Shown: one piece after another, positions 8,551 to 16,343 of the stretch
Position numbering within the stretch: position 1 is the first letter of the stretch
Layout of the letters: each line of letters begins with the position of its first letter
Assembly: GCF_028682175.1 (NCBI RefSeq)
Contig: NZ_JANHKS010000018.1
Span: 1 to 64,000 of the forward strand
Direction: 5' to 3'
DNA from: Pseudomonas putida
GTDB taxonomy: Bacteria; Pseudomonadota; Gammaproteobacteria; Pseudomonadales; Pseudomonadaceae
Length of the DNA stretch: 64,000 nt
Position numbers and translations under genes: made by a program
The notes under the pieces: generated by a model
Database searches by the model: none
What the model was told of the DNA's origin: nothing
Seen by the model: the letters and a program-made list of their open reading frames with translations, nothing else

Positions 8551-9480
8551 TTATCCGTTGATGTAATAGATGCACAGCGACAGGGTGACCAACGAGCCCA
8601 GGGTCGAAATCAGAATGGTGCTCGACACCACTGAGGCTTCGCGCTTGTAGTATTCGGCCAGCATGAACGGCCCGGTGCCGGTGGGCAGGGCGCTGAGCAG
8701 CAGGGCCGAGTTGGCCCATAGCGGCGGCAAGTGAAACACCCGGAACGCCAAGAACCAGGTCAGCAGCGGATGCGCGACCAGCTTGATCAACACCAGAAGG
8801 CTCGTGCCATGGCGCGGGCCTTGTTGTTTCTGGGCCAGGAACAGCCCCAGGGAAATCAGCGCGCAGGGCGTGGTCGCGGCGCCCAGCAGGCTGAGAAACT
8901 TCTCCAGCGGCCCCGGCAACGGCGCCCCGGTGCTCGCCCAGCAGGCACCGAGAATCGGCGACACCACCAGCGGATTCTTCGCCAGCGCCAGCAGCACCTT
9001 GAGCACGATACGGTGCACATGGGCTTCGCTCTGCAAGCCGACTTCGATGCAGACCAGCGCTATGCCGAACAGCACGCAGACCACCAGCAGCGAGGCGATC
9101 AACGCCGGTTCCAGGCCACTCTGGCCCAGCACCATCACGCACAGCGGGATGCCGATGTAACCGGTGTTGGCGTAGGAGGCGCTCAGCGCATCGATACTGG
9201 CATCGGCAAAATGCCCGGCCTTCTTGCGACGAAGCAGCAGCGTGATGACGAACATCGTCATGGTCGACAGGGTAAACACCAGCACGAAACCGGGGTGCCA
9301 GATCTGCTCCCAGGTGGCGGTGGCCGTGGCATTGAACAGCAGCGCGGGCAGGCACAGCCACACCACCATTCGGTTGATTTCCGAAGCGGCGGTCGGGCCG
9401 AGGCGATTGGTTCTGCGACACAGGTAACCGACCAGAATCAGGGCAAAGATCGGCAATAGCACATTTAAAACGGAGGACAT
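8551..9480 (-). CDS. AEC family transporter
   Basis: A 309-residue membrane protein with about 10 hydrophobic segments, matching the auxin efflux carrier family in length and in the two-half layout. The ATG at 9480 (MSSVLNVLLPIFALILVGYL) has GGAGG-like sequence upstream and is preferred over the open upstream frame. Family members transport malonate, malate or other small organic anions; no substrate motif is readable. It appears monocistronic, between the GMC gene and a REP doublet. Confidence 0.85.
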   Translation of the reverse strand: MSSVLNVLLPIFALILVGYLCRRTNRLGPTAASEINRMVVWLCLPALLFNATATATWEQIWHPGFVLVFTLSTMTMFVITLLLRRKKAGHFADASIDALSASYANTGYIGIPLCVMVLGQSGLEPALIASLLVVCVLFGIALVCIEVGLQSEAHVHRIVLKVLLALAKNPLVVSPILGACWASTGAPLPGPLEKFLSLLGAATTPCALISLGLFLAQKQQGPRHGTSLLVLIKLVAHPLLTWFLAFRVFHLPPLWANSALLLSALPTGTGPFMLAEYYKREASVVSSTILISTLGSLVTLSLCIYYING

Positions 9481-9602
9481 CGGATCCTGGCCTTGGCTCG
9501 CTGAAAGGGGCGTTGAAACAAGCGGCAAAGATTAAGGTTGAAAATCGTTAGCTTGCAACCTTTCTTGTCCTCAAACCCCAAATCTTCCCATCACTCCGAT
9601 CC

Positions 9603-9691
9603 GTAGCAGCACGGCTTGCCGGCGGGAGCGGTGTGTCAGTGACTATATCTTTCACAGATACACCGCTCCCGCCGGCAAGCCGTGCTGCTAC
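9603..9691. repeat. REP doublet (head-to-head inverted pair)
   Basis: Forward and reverse REP cores facing each other with about 33 nt between, including near-symmetric GGAGCGGTGTGT and ACACCGCTCC flanks. It can fold as one large cruciform between the AEC carrier start and qorB stop. Confidence 0.9.
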
Positions 9692-9704
9692 GGGAAATGT
9701 GGTG

Positions 9705-10562
9705 TTAGCGGGGGAGCGCCTGGGCCACGCTGACCGCCAGCGGCGTGGTCGCTCGCCCGATCAGGCGGCTCAACTGCTTGCCATCATCGAACAGCGCGCC
9801 CCTGGCCGCTGCGGCATCGGAGTTGGCCAGAAGCTCGGCGACGAACTCCGGCAGACCTGCGCCCAGCAAGGCCGATTTGAAGCCCGTTTCCGGCAAATCG
9901 GTATAGCTCACCGCCGTACCCGACTGGCGCGTTACCTCGGCCGCAAACTCGCTCAGGGTGTAGGCATCATCGCCTGCCAGCTCATACACCTTGCCCGCCT
10001 GATCTTCACTGGCCGTCAGCACCGCCACTGCGGCCGCCGCGTAATCAGCCCGTGCTGCCGAGCTGATGCGGCCTTCACCGGCGCAACCGAAATGCGCGCC
10101 GTGGGCCAGATCGCCGGGGATCGCAGCGGTGTAGTTCTCGTGGTACCAGCCGTTGCGCAGCACCACATGGGGCACACCGGATTGCGCCAGGGCGCTTTCG
10201 GTCTGGCGATGTTCTTCGGCCAGGCCCAGCAGTGACGTCGCCGCATGCAGCACGCTGGTGTAGCCCAGCAATTTGACCCCGGCTTTTTGCGCGGCGGCGA
10301 TCACGGCCTTGTGCTGCGCGACCCGCTGGCCGACTTCACTGGAGGAGATCAGCAAGACTTTCTCGGCCCCCGCAAACGCGCTTTCCAGCGTGGCAGGTTG
10401 CGCGTAATCGGCCTTGCGCACTTGTACGCCCCTGGCGGCCAGGTCACTGGCTTTTTCCGGGCTGCGCACGGCGGCGACGATCTGTGAGGCGGGGATCTTC
10501 TGCAGCAGTTGCTCGATGACCAGACGGCCCAACTGGCCTGAAGCACCGGTGATGACAATCAT
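9705..10562 (-). CDS. qorB: NAD(P)H-dependent quinone oxidoreductase, NmrA-like SDR
   Basis: A 285-residue atypical short-chain dehydrogenase with a Rossmann NAD(P) site at the start (MIVITGASGQLGRLVIEQLL). Length, the GYTSVLHA segment near residue 100 and the NGWYHENY motif near residue 136 match QorB (YtfG), which reduces quinones with NADPH. It lacks the Tyr-x-x-x-Lys of classical SDRs, as expected for the NmrA-like group. It is divergent from an HxlR-type regulator, the same arrangement as ytfG-ytfH of E. coli, and shares a palindromic operator with it. Confidence 0.92.
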   Translation of the reverse strand: MIVITGASGQLGRLVIEQLLQKIPASQIVAAVRSPEKASDLAARGVQVRKADYAQPATLESAFAGAEKVLLISSSEVGQRVAQHKAVIAAAQKAGVKLLGYTSVLHAATSLLGLAEEHRQTESALAQSGVPHVVLRNGWYHENYTAAIPGDLAHGAHFGCAGEGRISSAARADYAAAAVAVLTASEDQAGKVYELAGDDAYTLSEFAAEVTRQSGTAVSYTDLPETGFKSALLGAGLPEFVAELLANSDAAAARGALFDDGKQLSRLIGRATTPLAVSVAQALPR

Positions 10563-10610
10563 GATGATTTCCTTGGTGACGTTGAATGTGCGACCAGCAT
10601 AGAGATCGTG

Positions 10611-10643
10611 CTAACCTTTCGTAAGTACGTACGAAAAGGTTAG
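10611..10643. promoter_or_regulatory. 33-bp near-palindromic operator for the qorB / HxlR pair
   Basis: CTAACCTTT at the left end and AAAGGTTAG at the right end flank a GTACGTAC-like centre; only the central bases break symmetry. It lies between the divergent genes, ends 4 bp before the regulator ATG and covers the regulator's ribosome-binding region. HxlR-family proteins bind such palindromes in the intergenic region of their target. Confidence 0.85.
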
Positions 10644-10647
10644 TGCC

Positions 10648-11109
10648 ATGAACGATATTTCCACGCTACCCCCCACCATCAGCCCCAGCCCCGAAAACGC
10701 ATCCCTGCTCGAACGCATTCGCATGGGCGAGGTGCTGGCGCGTGATTGTCCGTCCCGCGAGATCCTCAACCACGTGTGCAGCCGTTGGGGCGTGCTGGTG
10801 CTGGTGGTGCTGCTGGACGGCATGCACCGTTTCAGCGAACTGCGGCGCAAGATCGGCGGGGTCAGCGAGAAGATGCTCTCGCAAACCTTGCAGAGTCTGG
10901 AGCAGGACGGTTTCGTCGACCGCAAGGCGCTGCCCGTGGTGCCGCCCCACGTCGAATACAACCTCACGCCCATGGGCAAGGAGGTGGCGTTGCAGGTTGA
11001 CGGCCTGACGACGTGGATCGAACAGAACCTGCCGCGCATCCTCCAGGCCCGCGACCTGCGCGAGGCAGAGCCGCGTCAAAGCTCTGCAGCGAGTTCAAGC
11101 GCAGTCTGA
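10648..11109 (+). CDS. HxlR family transcriptional regulator (QorR/YtfH-like)
   Basis: A 153-residue protein with the HxlR winged helix: a cysteine in RDCPSREIL near residue 36, the HFSELRRKIGGVSEKMLSQ-type recognition region and the wing EYNLTPMGKEV. HxlR regulators of quinone or aldehyde stress genes often sense through this N-terminal cysteine. It is divergent from qorB and separated by a palindrome, so it most likely controls qorB and itself. Its last 34 bp overlap the 3' end of the convergent azoR gene. Confidence 0.9.
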   Translation: MNDISTLPPTISPSPENASLLERIRMGEVLARDCPSREILNHVCSRWGVLVLVVLLDGMHRFSELRRKIGGVSEKMLSQTLQSLEQDGFVDRKALPVVPPHVEYNLTPMGKEVALQVDGLTTWIEQNLPRILQARDLREAEPRQSSAASSSAV

Positions 11110-11684
11110 ATCGAGGCTCGGCGCGACTCGGCGTCGATGTCCCGGCCCATCAGGGTCTTCTCGATCACGATGTTGTATTGCTCGTCGATCCCGACCATCT
11201 CGCTCCAGGTGGTCAGGTACGCGACCTGATGCTCGGCCCGGTCCAGCGGCGCGCCGCGCGCCGCGATCACCACCACCTTGCGGCCATCGAGCAGACCGTT
11301 GAGCCCGCGCTCGTCAAAGGTGAACAGCAAATCTTTCTGGCTGACCACGTCGATCAGGTGCTTGAGCTTGTAAGGAATGCCGAAATTCCACATCGGCACG
11401 CCAAACAGGATGATGTCGGCCTGGATGAAACGCTGGGCCAGTTCGCTGATCTGCGCCCAGGCCTGTTTCTGTTCCGGCGTGCGTTCGATGCCCTGGATGC
11501 CTGCGTACTTGGCGTCCAGCGCCGCGCCGTCGAATTCCGGCAGCACAGTGTTCCAGACGTCCAGCGTATCCACCGTGGCGATGGCGTGCTGGGCCTGCCA
11601 GGCCGTGATGAAGGCGTTGGCGACTTCGATGGTCGCCGAGCGCTGTTTGCGTGGCGAGCTTTCGATGTACAGAAGATGTGGCAT
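11076..11684 (-). CDS. azoR: FMN-dependent NADH azoreductase
   Basis: A 202-residue flavodoxin-like quinone/azo reductase. The N-terminal ESSPRKQRSAT forms the FMN phosphate loop, VPMWNFGIPYKLKHLID is the signature FMN/dimer segment near residue 96, and GG-like loops after VIAARGA fit AzoR. It reduces quinones and azo dyes with NADH in the cytosol. It converges on the HxlR regulator and overlaps it by 34 bp; being beside qorB suggests a shared quinone-stress theme. Confidence 0.92.
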   Translation of the reverse strand: MPHLLYIESSPRKQRSATIEVANAFITAWQAQHAIATVDTLDVWNTVLPEFDGAALDAKYAGIQGIERTPEQKQAWAQISELAQRFIQADIILFGVPMWNFGIPYKLKHLIDVVSQKDLLFTFDERGLNGLLDGRKVVVIAARGAPLDRAEHQVAYLTTWSEMVGIDEQYNIVIEKTLMGRDIDAESRRASIQTALELAAEL

Positions 11685-11747
11685 GGCGCGGGCCCCTGCA
11701 TGCTGTGAGTCGAACCATCAGTCATAGCAGATTTTCACTGTCTCCCC

Positions 11748-11836
11748 GTAGCAGCACGGCTTGCCGGCGAGAGCGGTGGGTCAGCAACGAATCCGTCAAC
11801 TGGCACGCCGCCCCCGCCGGCAAGCCGTGCTGCTAC
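11748..11836. repeat. REP doublet upstream of azoR
   Basis: Inverted pair of REP cores (GTAGCAGCACGGCTTGCCGG forward at 11748, reverse copy ending at 11836) between azoR and the gluconate dehydrogenase operon terminator. Confidence 0.9.
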
Positions 11837-11854
11837 GGGATCATTGGCGCGCAC

Positions 11855-11892
11855 ACAAAAATGCCCGACCCCAAACAGGCGGTCAGGCATCT
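11855..11892 (-). terminator. Intrinsic terminator of the gluconate 2-dehydrogenase operon
   Basis: Read on the minus strand, ATGCCTGACC and GGTCGGGCAT form a 10-bp stem with one mismatch, followed by TTTTTG. It lies about 25 nt after the cytochrome c stop codon. Confidence 0.8.
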
Positions 11893-11916
11893 TTCGTCAT
11901 TCAACCACGCAACGCC

Positions 11917-13143
11917 TTACTTCGGCGTCAACGCTTCACGCACGTCCTTCACGCTGGCGCTGGACACCGCAGGTGCGGCGTTGCCCCAGGTGTTGCGTAC
12001 GTAGGTCAGCACGTCCGCGACGTTTTCATCCGACAGGTTCCAGCCGAATGCCGGCATCGCCGGGGCGGTGGGGGCGGCGTCGGTTGAGCCTGCGCGGCTG
12101 CCTGCCAGGACCACGCGGATCAGCGACGACGGATCGTTGCTGTTGACCAGTGGCGCCATGGCCAGTTTCGGGAACAGGTTGGCTGCGCCTTCACCGTTCG
12201 GCGTGTGGCACGCCGAGCAGCGGTCGGCGTAGATGGCCTTGCCGGCGACCATGGCCGGGTCCGTGGCGGCCACCGGTTTGGCGGCTTCCACGGGCTTGGC
12301 GCCGTCCTTGAGGTACGCCGCTACCGCCATCAGGTCCTGGTCGGTCCAGTGCTGGGACGAGTGCTCGACTTCCTCGGCCATCGGTCCCGACGCGATGTCG
12401 AAGCGGTTGGCGCCGGTCTTCAGGTACTTGACGATGTCTGCCTCACTCCACGCCCCGATACCGTCATGGCCGGTGGAAGTGATGTTCGGCGCAACCCAGT
12501 TCTGCAGGTTGGCGCCGGTGAGGAAATGCTCGTTCTTGTCGCCGCCGATGAGGTTTTTCGGGGTGTGGCAGGTGCCGCAGTGGCCCAGGCCCTCGACCAG
12601 GTACGCGCCACGGTTCCACTGCTCGGACTTCTGCGGGTTGGGCTTGAATTCGCCTTCCTTGAAGTTGATCAGGTTCCAGCCGATCAGGCTGGTGCGCACA
12701 TTGAACGGGAACGGCAGCTGGTTGGTTTCGACGTGGTTGTCCGACGCATCGACGGTGCGCAAGTAGGCCCAGATCGCCTGGTTATCCTCGCGGGTGACCT
12801 TGGTGTACGCGGTGAACGGCATCGCGCCGTACAGGCGTTTGCCGTCCAGGCCGTGGCCCTTGGACATGGCGTTCTGGAAGTCCTCGAAGCTCCAGCGGCC
12901 GATACCGTTGACCGGGTCGGGCGTGATGTTGGCGCCGGCCAGTTTGCCGAACGGCGTATCGAGAATCACGCCACCGGAGAAGAGCGGTTTGCCCGGCATT
13001 GTGTGGCACGCGGTGCAGTCACCGAGGGTGGTCAGGTAACGGCCTTTTTCCACCAGATTGTACGAATCAGCACCCGTCGCGGCGTGAGCCATGTTCAGGG
13101 ACAGTCCGATGACGCCTGCGCATACAGTCAGAAGGGTCTTCAT
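11917..13143 (-). CDS. Gluconate 2-dehydrogenase cytochrome c subunit (triheme)
   Basis: A 408-residue exported cytochrome with a signal peptide (LLTVCAGVIGLSLNMAHA) and three heme c sites: CTACH near residue 43, CGTCH near 191 and CSACH near 310. It passes electrons from the membrane-bound flavoprotein to ubiquinone. Size and heme count match the large cytochrome subunit of gluconate, 2-ketogluconate and alcohol dehydrogenases. Its ATG overlaps the flavoprotein stop codon by 4 nt, so translation is coupled. It is the last gene of a three-gene operon ending at a terminator. Confidence 0.92.
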   Translation of the reverse strand: MKTLLTVCAGVIGLSLNMAHAATGADSYNLVEKGRYLTTLGDCTACHTMPGKPLFSGGVILDTPFGKLAGANITPDPVNGIGRWSFEDFQNAMSKGHGLDGKRLYGAMPFTAYTKVTREDNQAIWAYLRTVDASDNHVETNQLPFPFNVRTSLIGWNLINFKEGEFKPNPQKSEQWNRGAYLVEGLGHCGTCHTPKNLIGGDKNEHFLTGANLQNWVAPNITSTGHDGIGAWSEADIVKYLKTGANRFDIASGPMAEEVEHSSQHWTDQDLMAVAAYLKDGAKPVEAAKPVAATDPAMVAGKAIYADRCSACHTPNGEGAANLFPKLAMAPLVNSNDPSSLIRVVLAGSRAGSTDAAPTAPAMPAFGWNLSDENVADVLTYVRNTWGNAAPAVSSASVKDVREALTPK

Positions 13144-14903
13144 ACGCTGATCATCTCCCCTGGACGCTTGAGGTAGCGGGTACGAATGGCATCCGCCGCT
13201 TTGAACGCCAGCGCCGCCACGGTGCCGGTCGGGTTGTAGCCAGGGTTCTGCGGGAAGGCCGAGGAACCAACCACGAACAGGTTCGGCACGCCCCAGACTT
13301 GCAGGTGTTTGTTGACCGAGCTGTTCTTCGGGTCGGCGCCCATGATGAAACCGCCGACGATGTGCGAAGACTGGTACGGCGCGCTGTTCCAGTGCCCTTG
13401 CTGGGAGCTGGGGACCATCTGCCGCGGGTTCATGCTCTTGGCGATTTCACCCACTTTGCCGGTGACGTAGGCCGCCATCTTGCGGTCGTTCTCCGGGAAG
13501 TCGAAGGTGATGCGCAACAGCGGTCGGCCCAGCGGATCCTTGTAGGTCGGGTCCAGCGACAGGTAGTTGGTGCGCGTCGCGTAACTGCTCGCTTCGCAAC
13601 CGATGGACATGGTGCTGGCGTAGTTCTTGACCGTGGCTTTCTTCCATTCCGAACCCCAGGTCGGGGTGCCGGGTGGCAGCGGGCGCGAGTCGATGGGCGC
13701 CGCGCCAATCGGCGTGACGCGGGTGCTGCCGCCGCCGACGAAGCCCAGGCCCGAGTGGTCGAAGTTGTCGTTGTTGAATTCGTCGATGCCCATGCCGATG
13801 GCGCCGCCACCGATGAACGGGTTGAAGTTCTTGTCATCGAAGAACATCCGCACGCTGTTGGCGGTCTGGTAGGCGTAGTTGCGGCCGGTGGTGCCAGTGT
13901 TGGTCACCGGGTCGTACGGCTTGCCGATGCCGGAGAGCAGCATCAGGCGCACATTTTCGAAGATGAACGCGCTGACCACCACCAGCTCAGCTGGCTGTTC
14001 CCATTCCTGGCCGTTGGCGTCCATGTAGACGATGCCGGTGGCCTTCTTGCCGCTGCTGTCCATGGTCACTCGCAGCACTTCGCAATTGGTCATGGCGGTG
14101 AAGTTCGGCTTGCGGATCAGCGCCGGCAGAACGGTGGTGATGGCACTGGCCTTGGAGTAGTTGGCGCAGCCATAGTTGGTGCAGAAACCACAATAGGTGC
14201 ACGGGCCCATCGCCACGCCAAGGGAGTTGACGTAGGGCTGGGACACCAGCGCAGACGGCACCGGAAACGGTTTGTAGCCCAGGTTCCGGGCGGCCTCGGC
14301 GAACAGCGTCGGGGCGTAGGTCTGTTGCGTCGGCGGGTTGGGGTATTCCTCGGAGCGCGCGCCCTCGAACGGGTTGCCGCCTTCCTGGATAACGCCCTTG
14401 ATGTTGCCGGCCTTGCCCGAGATGCCGGCCAGGCGGTCGAACTTGGCGTAGAACGGCTCCATTTCTTCCCAGTCGGTGCCCCAGTCCTGCAGGGTGAGTT
14501 CCGGCGACAGCTCCTTGCCATAGCGTTCGGTCAGGTGGCTGTGCAGGCGAAATTCATGGGGCTGGAAACGAAAGGTGATGCCGGCCCAGTGGTTACCGGC
14601 GCCGCCGGTGCCGTTGCCGGGGTGAAACGAGCCCCAACTGCGCATGGGTAGCGCTGTCTCGTTGACGCTATTGCGAATAGTCGTGGTGTTTTGCCGCGTC
14701 CTCACCATCAGGTCCTGGCGGCGGTTGTAACGCAGTTCATCGGCAGCGGAGGCGACGTTGAAGTCGGCAGCGGTGTCGCGCCACGGGCCGCGCTCGTAGC
14801 CGATGACGTTCAGACCTTCGTCGGCCAGTTCATTGGCGATGATGGATCCGGCCCAGCCGAGTCCGACAACCACGACGTCCGTGGCAGGTAGTTTTTTGGC
14901 CAT
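13140..14903 (-). CDS. Gluconate 2-dehydrogenase flavoprotein subunit (GMC family)
   Basis: A 587-residue GMC flavoprotein with the FAD site VVVGLGWAGSIIANELADEG near the start, a GNHWAGITFRFQPHEF segment and the C-terminal NPGYNPTGTVAALAFKAADAI. A CTYCGFCTNYGC cysteine cluster near residue 235 is typical of the gluconate and 2-ketogluconate dehydrogenase group, where it may bind an iron-sulfur centre. There is no signal; it is exported with the Tat small subunit encoded just upstream. It oxidises D-gluconate to 2-keto-D-gluconate on the periplasmic face of the membrane; 2-ketogluconate or another sugar acid as substrate cannot be excluded. Confidence 0.9.
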   Translation of the reverse strand: MAKKLPATDVVVVGLGWAGSIIANELADEGLNVIGYERGPWRDTAADFNVASAADELRYNRRQDLMVRTRQNTTTIRNSVNETALPMRSWGSFHPGNGTGGAGNHWAGITFRFQPHEFRLHSHLTERYGKELSPELTLQDWGTDWEEMEPFYAKFDRLAGISGKAGNIKGVIQEGGNPFEGARSEEYPNPPTQQTYAPTLFAEAARNLGYKPFPVPSALVSQPYVNSLGVAMGPCTYCGFCTNYGCANYSKASAITTVLPALIRKPNFTAMTNCEVLRVTMDSSGKKATGIVYMDANGQEWEQPAELVVVSAFIFENVRLMLLSGIGKPYDPVTNTGTTGRNYAYQTANSVRMFFDDKNFNPFIGGGAIGMGIDEFNNDNFDHSGLGFVGGGSTRVTPIGAAPIDSRPLPPGTPTWGSEWKKATVKNYASTMSIGCEASSYATRTNYLSLDPTYKDPLGRPLLRITFDFPENDRKMAAYVTGKVGEIAKSMNPRQMVPSSQQGHWNSAPYQSSHIVGGFIMGADPKNSSVNKHLQVWGVPNLFVVGSSAFPQNPGYNPTGTVAALAFKAADAIRTRYLKRPGEMISV

Positions 14904-14909
14904 GTCGAA

Positions 14910-15656
14910 TTAACCCTTCTTGGTCCAGGCTGCGCTTCCGGAAATGGAAAGCGGGATCAGGTTCAGCTTCTGGTTGTGCAGGCCGACGTACTCGCGGTAG
15001 TCGTAGCGCGCACCGGGGAAGCCGATCATTTTCCACGACACCATGTCGCGGTTGCCGCCATACACCGGGTCCGCGAAGAAGCCTTCCATGGTGTTGCCCA
15101 GCACCTGCTGGAAGAACAATTTGGCGTCGATGCCTTCGAGAGTGATCTCGCCTTTTTCAAGCCCGGTCAGCACTTGGTCCTGCTGCTCTGGAGCGAGGGT
15201 TTCGAAGTTTTTCTGGAAGGCTTTCTGGCAGTAGGCCTCAAGCCCAGCCAGGCCCAGACGGTAACGCTCGCGCGGCACCAGTTCCGACTGGTCGCCCTGC
15301 ATCGGCGTGCCTTTCTGGAAGGGGCCCTGCATGTACAGGCGGCTGAAAGTGCCGTATTCCCCCGCCAGTTGGCGGTCGATGAACACCGCGCAACCGGCGT
15401 CCTTGCCGCTGACGCTCAGCTCATCGGCGGGAATCAAGCGCGCAACGATGGCTTCCACGGCGCTGGCTTCGGCTTGGGTGAAGAACTGCCAGCCGGGCGT
15501 GTCGTAATGCATCGGGCCGTTATGGTCGAAGGGGATCCATTGCGGAACACCGACCACGGTGGCCGCCTTGGCCGTTGCGGCAGCACCGACGGCCAGGGTC
15601 GTGGCTGAGGATTTCAGCAACTGGCGGCGGGTGAGGCCTTTGGATTTCTCTGTCAT
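14910..15656 (-). CDS. Gluconate 2-dehydrogenase small (gamma) subunit, Tat signal
   Basis: A 248-residue protein starting MTEKSKGLTRRQLLKSSATT, a clear twin-arginine signal with an expected cleavage at AKA. The remainder matches the gluconate 2-dehydrogenase subunit 3 family in length and in the helical QAEASAVEAIVARLIPADE opening. It carries the flavoprotein across the membrane as a folded complex. The gene order small subunit, flavoprotein, cytochrome c is that of known membrane-bound gluconate 2-dehydrogenases. The flavoprotein gene starts 6 nt after this stop codon. Confidence 0.9.
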   Translation of the reverse strand: MTEKSKGLTRRQLLKSSATTLAVGAAATAKAATVVGVPQWIPFDHNGPMHYDTPGWQFFTQAEASAVEAIVARLIPADELSVSGKDAGCAVFIDRQLAGEYGTFSRLYMQGPFQKGTPMQGDQSELVPRERYRLGLAGLEAYCQKAFQKNFETLAPEQQDQVLTGLEKGEITLEGIDAKLFFQQVLGNTMEGFFADPVYGGNRDMVSWKMIGFPGARYDYREYVGLHNQKLNLIPLSISGSAAWTKKG

Positions 15657-16343
15657 TCAGGGCTCCTGCAAACGCACCTGTACAAAGGGCCATGCCGGGG
15701 CATGGTCCGTAACGGGTGGCGTTGTAAGTGTTTCTCACGGTTGGGTCCGACAGCGCGAGGTGTCGGGCGCAGGGTGCAGCGGCGGGTGTGACATTGGGTC
15801 TCTGGCAAACCTGCGGGCAGATGGCGCACGCTAGGCGGGGGGAAGCCAGGCCGCTAGCCATCTTTTCCACGCGAAGCGCAATCATAGATGTGTTACTGAC
15901 TGTTGCATCCTGTTAAATCGGTAAATGACTGTTGCAATATATGTAACAGTACGGTTTTCTGCGATTTTTGCGGTGCGCGTCCGTGATGGACCGGGGTAGG
16001 TCCGCAAGGCTCGTTCCAGTGCGGTTGTCGTTTTTACAGAAATCAGTCGCGCGGTCGAGACTTCATCTGAGCCGATTTTCGTTGCGCGATCTGATCCCTG
16101 TCGTACGACGAGATTTATTGCACTTATGCAACAAACCCGTCTCACTTTTTAACAGGTTGGTGACCGTCAGGGCGGCCCTCAACGTTCCAGATCCCCGGCA
16201 CCTTTCGTCAACATGACAGGATTTTCATGAAGTTCGCCCGATGAGTGCAGGTGCTTCTTGGTATCGTGCACGCCATTTGCGTCCTGGCCTGGTTCAGAGG
16301 ACGCTGTCTGTATCGTTCCTGTCGTCACCGAGTAGCTGTAGAA
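15657..16343. other. 687-bp intergenic region between gluconate dehydrogenase operon and PBP2 gene
   Basis: No convincing gene. It contains a phased TGTT repeat array (15891-15950), a TTGCA-CTTA-TGCAA inverted repeat at 16118-16131 and a TCGTACGA palindrome at 16101. The stretch 15890-15960 is markedly more AT-rich than its surroundings. An open frame runs from 16245 into the PBP2 gene but has no coding or start-site support. The region probably holds divergent promoters; a small RNA cannot be excluded. Confidence 0.6.
15891..15950. promoter_or_regulatory. Helically phased TGTT half-site array
   Basis: TGTTAC at 15891, TGTTGC at 15901 and TGTTAA at 15911 start exactly 10 bp apart; TGTTGC recurs at 15930, and GTAACA, its inverse type, ends the array at 15943-15948. 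ACTGTTGCA occurs twice (15899 and 15928) and once inverted as TGTAACAGT (15942-15950). It lies about 240 bp before the gluconate dehydrogenase start and about 400 bp before the PBP2 start. Confidence 0.5.

Noticed and set aside
16245..16343. Extended N-terminus for PBP2 from 16245
   Set aside because: The added residues are not a known PBP2 extension; the ATG at 16344 gives the normal start of the cytoplasmic tail.
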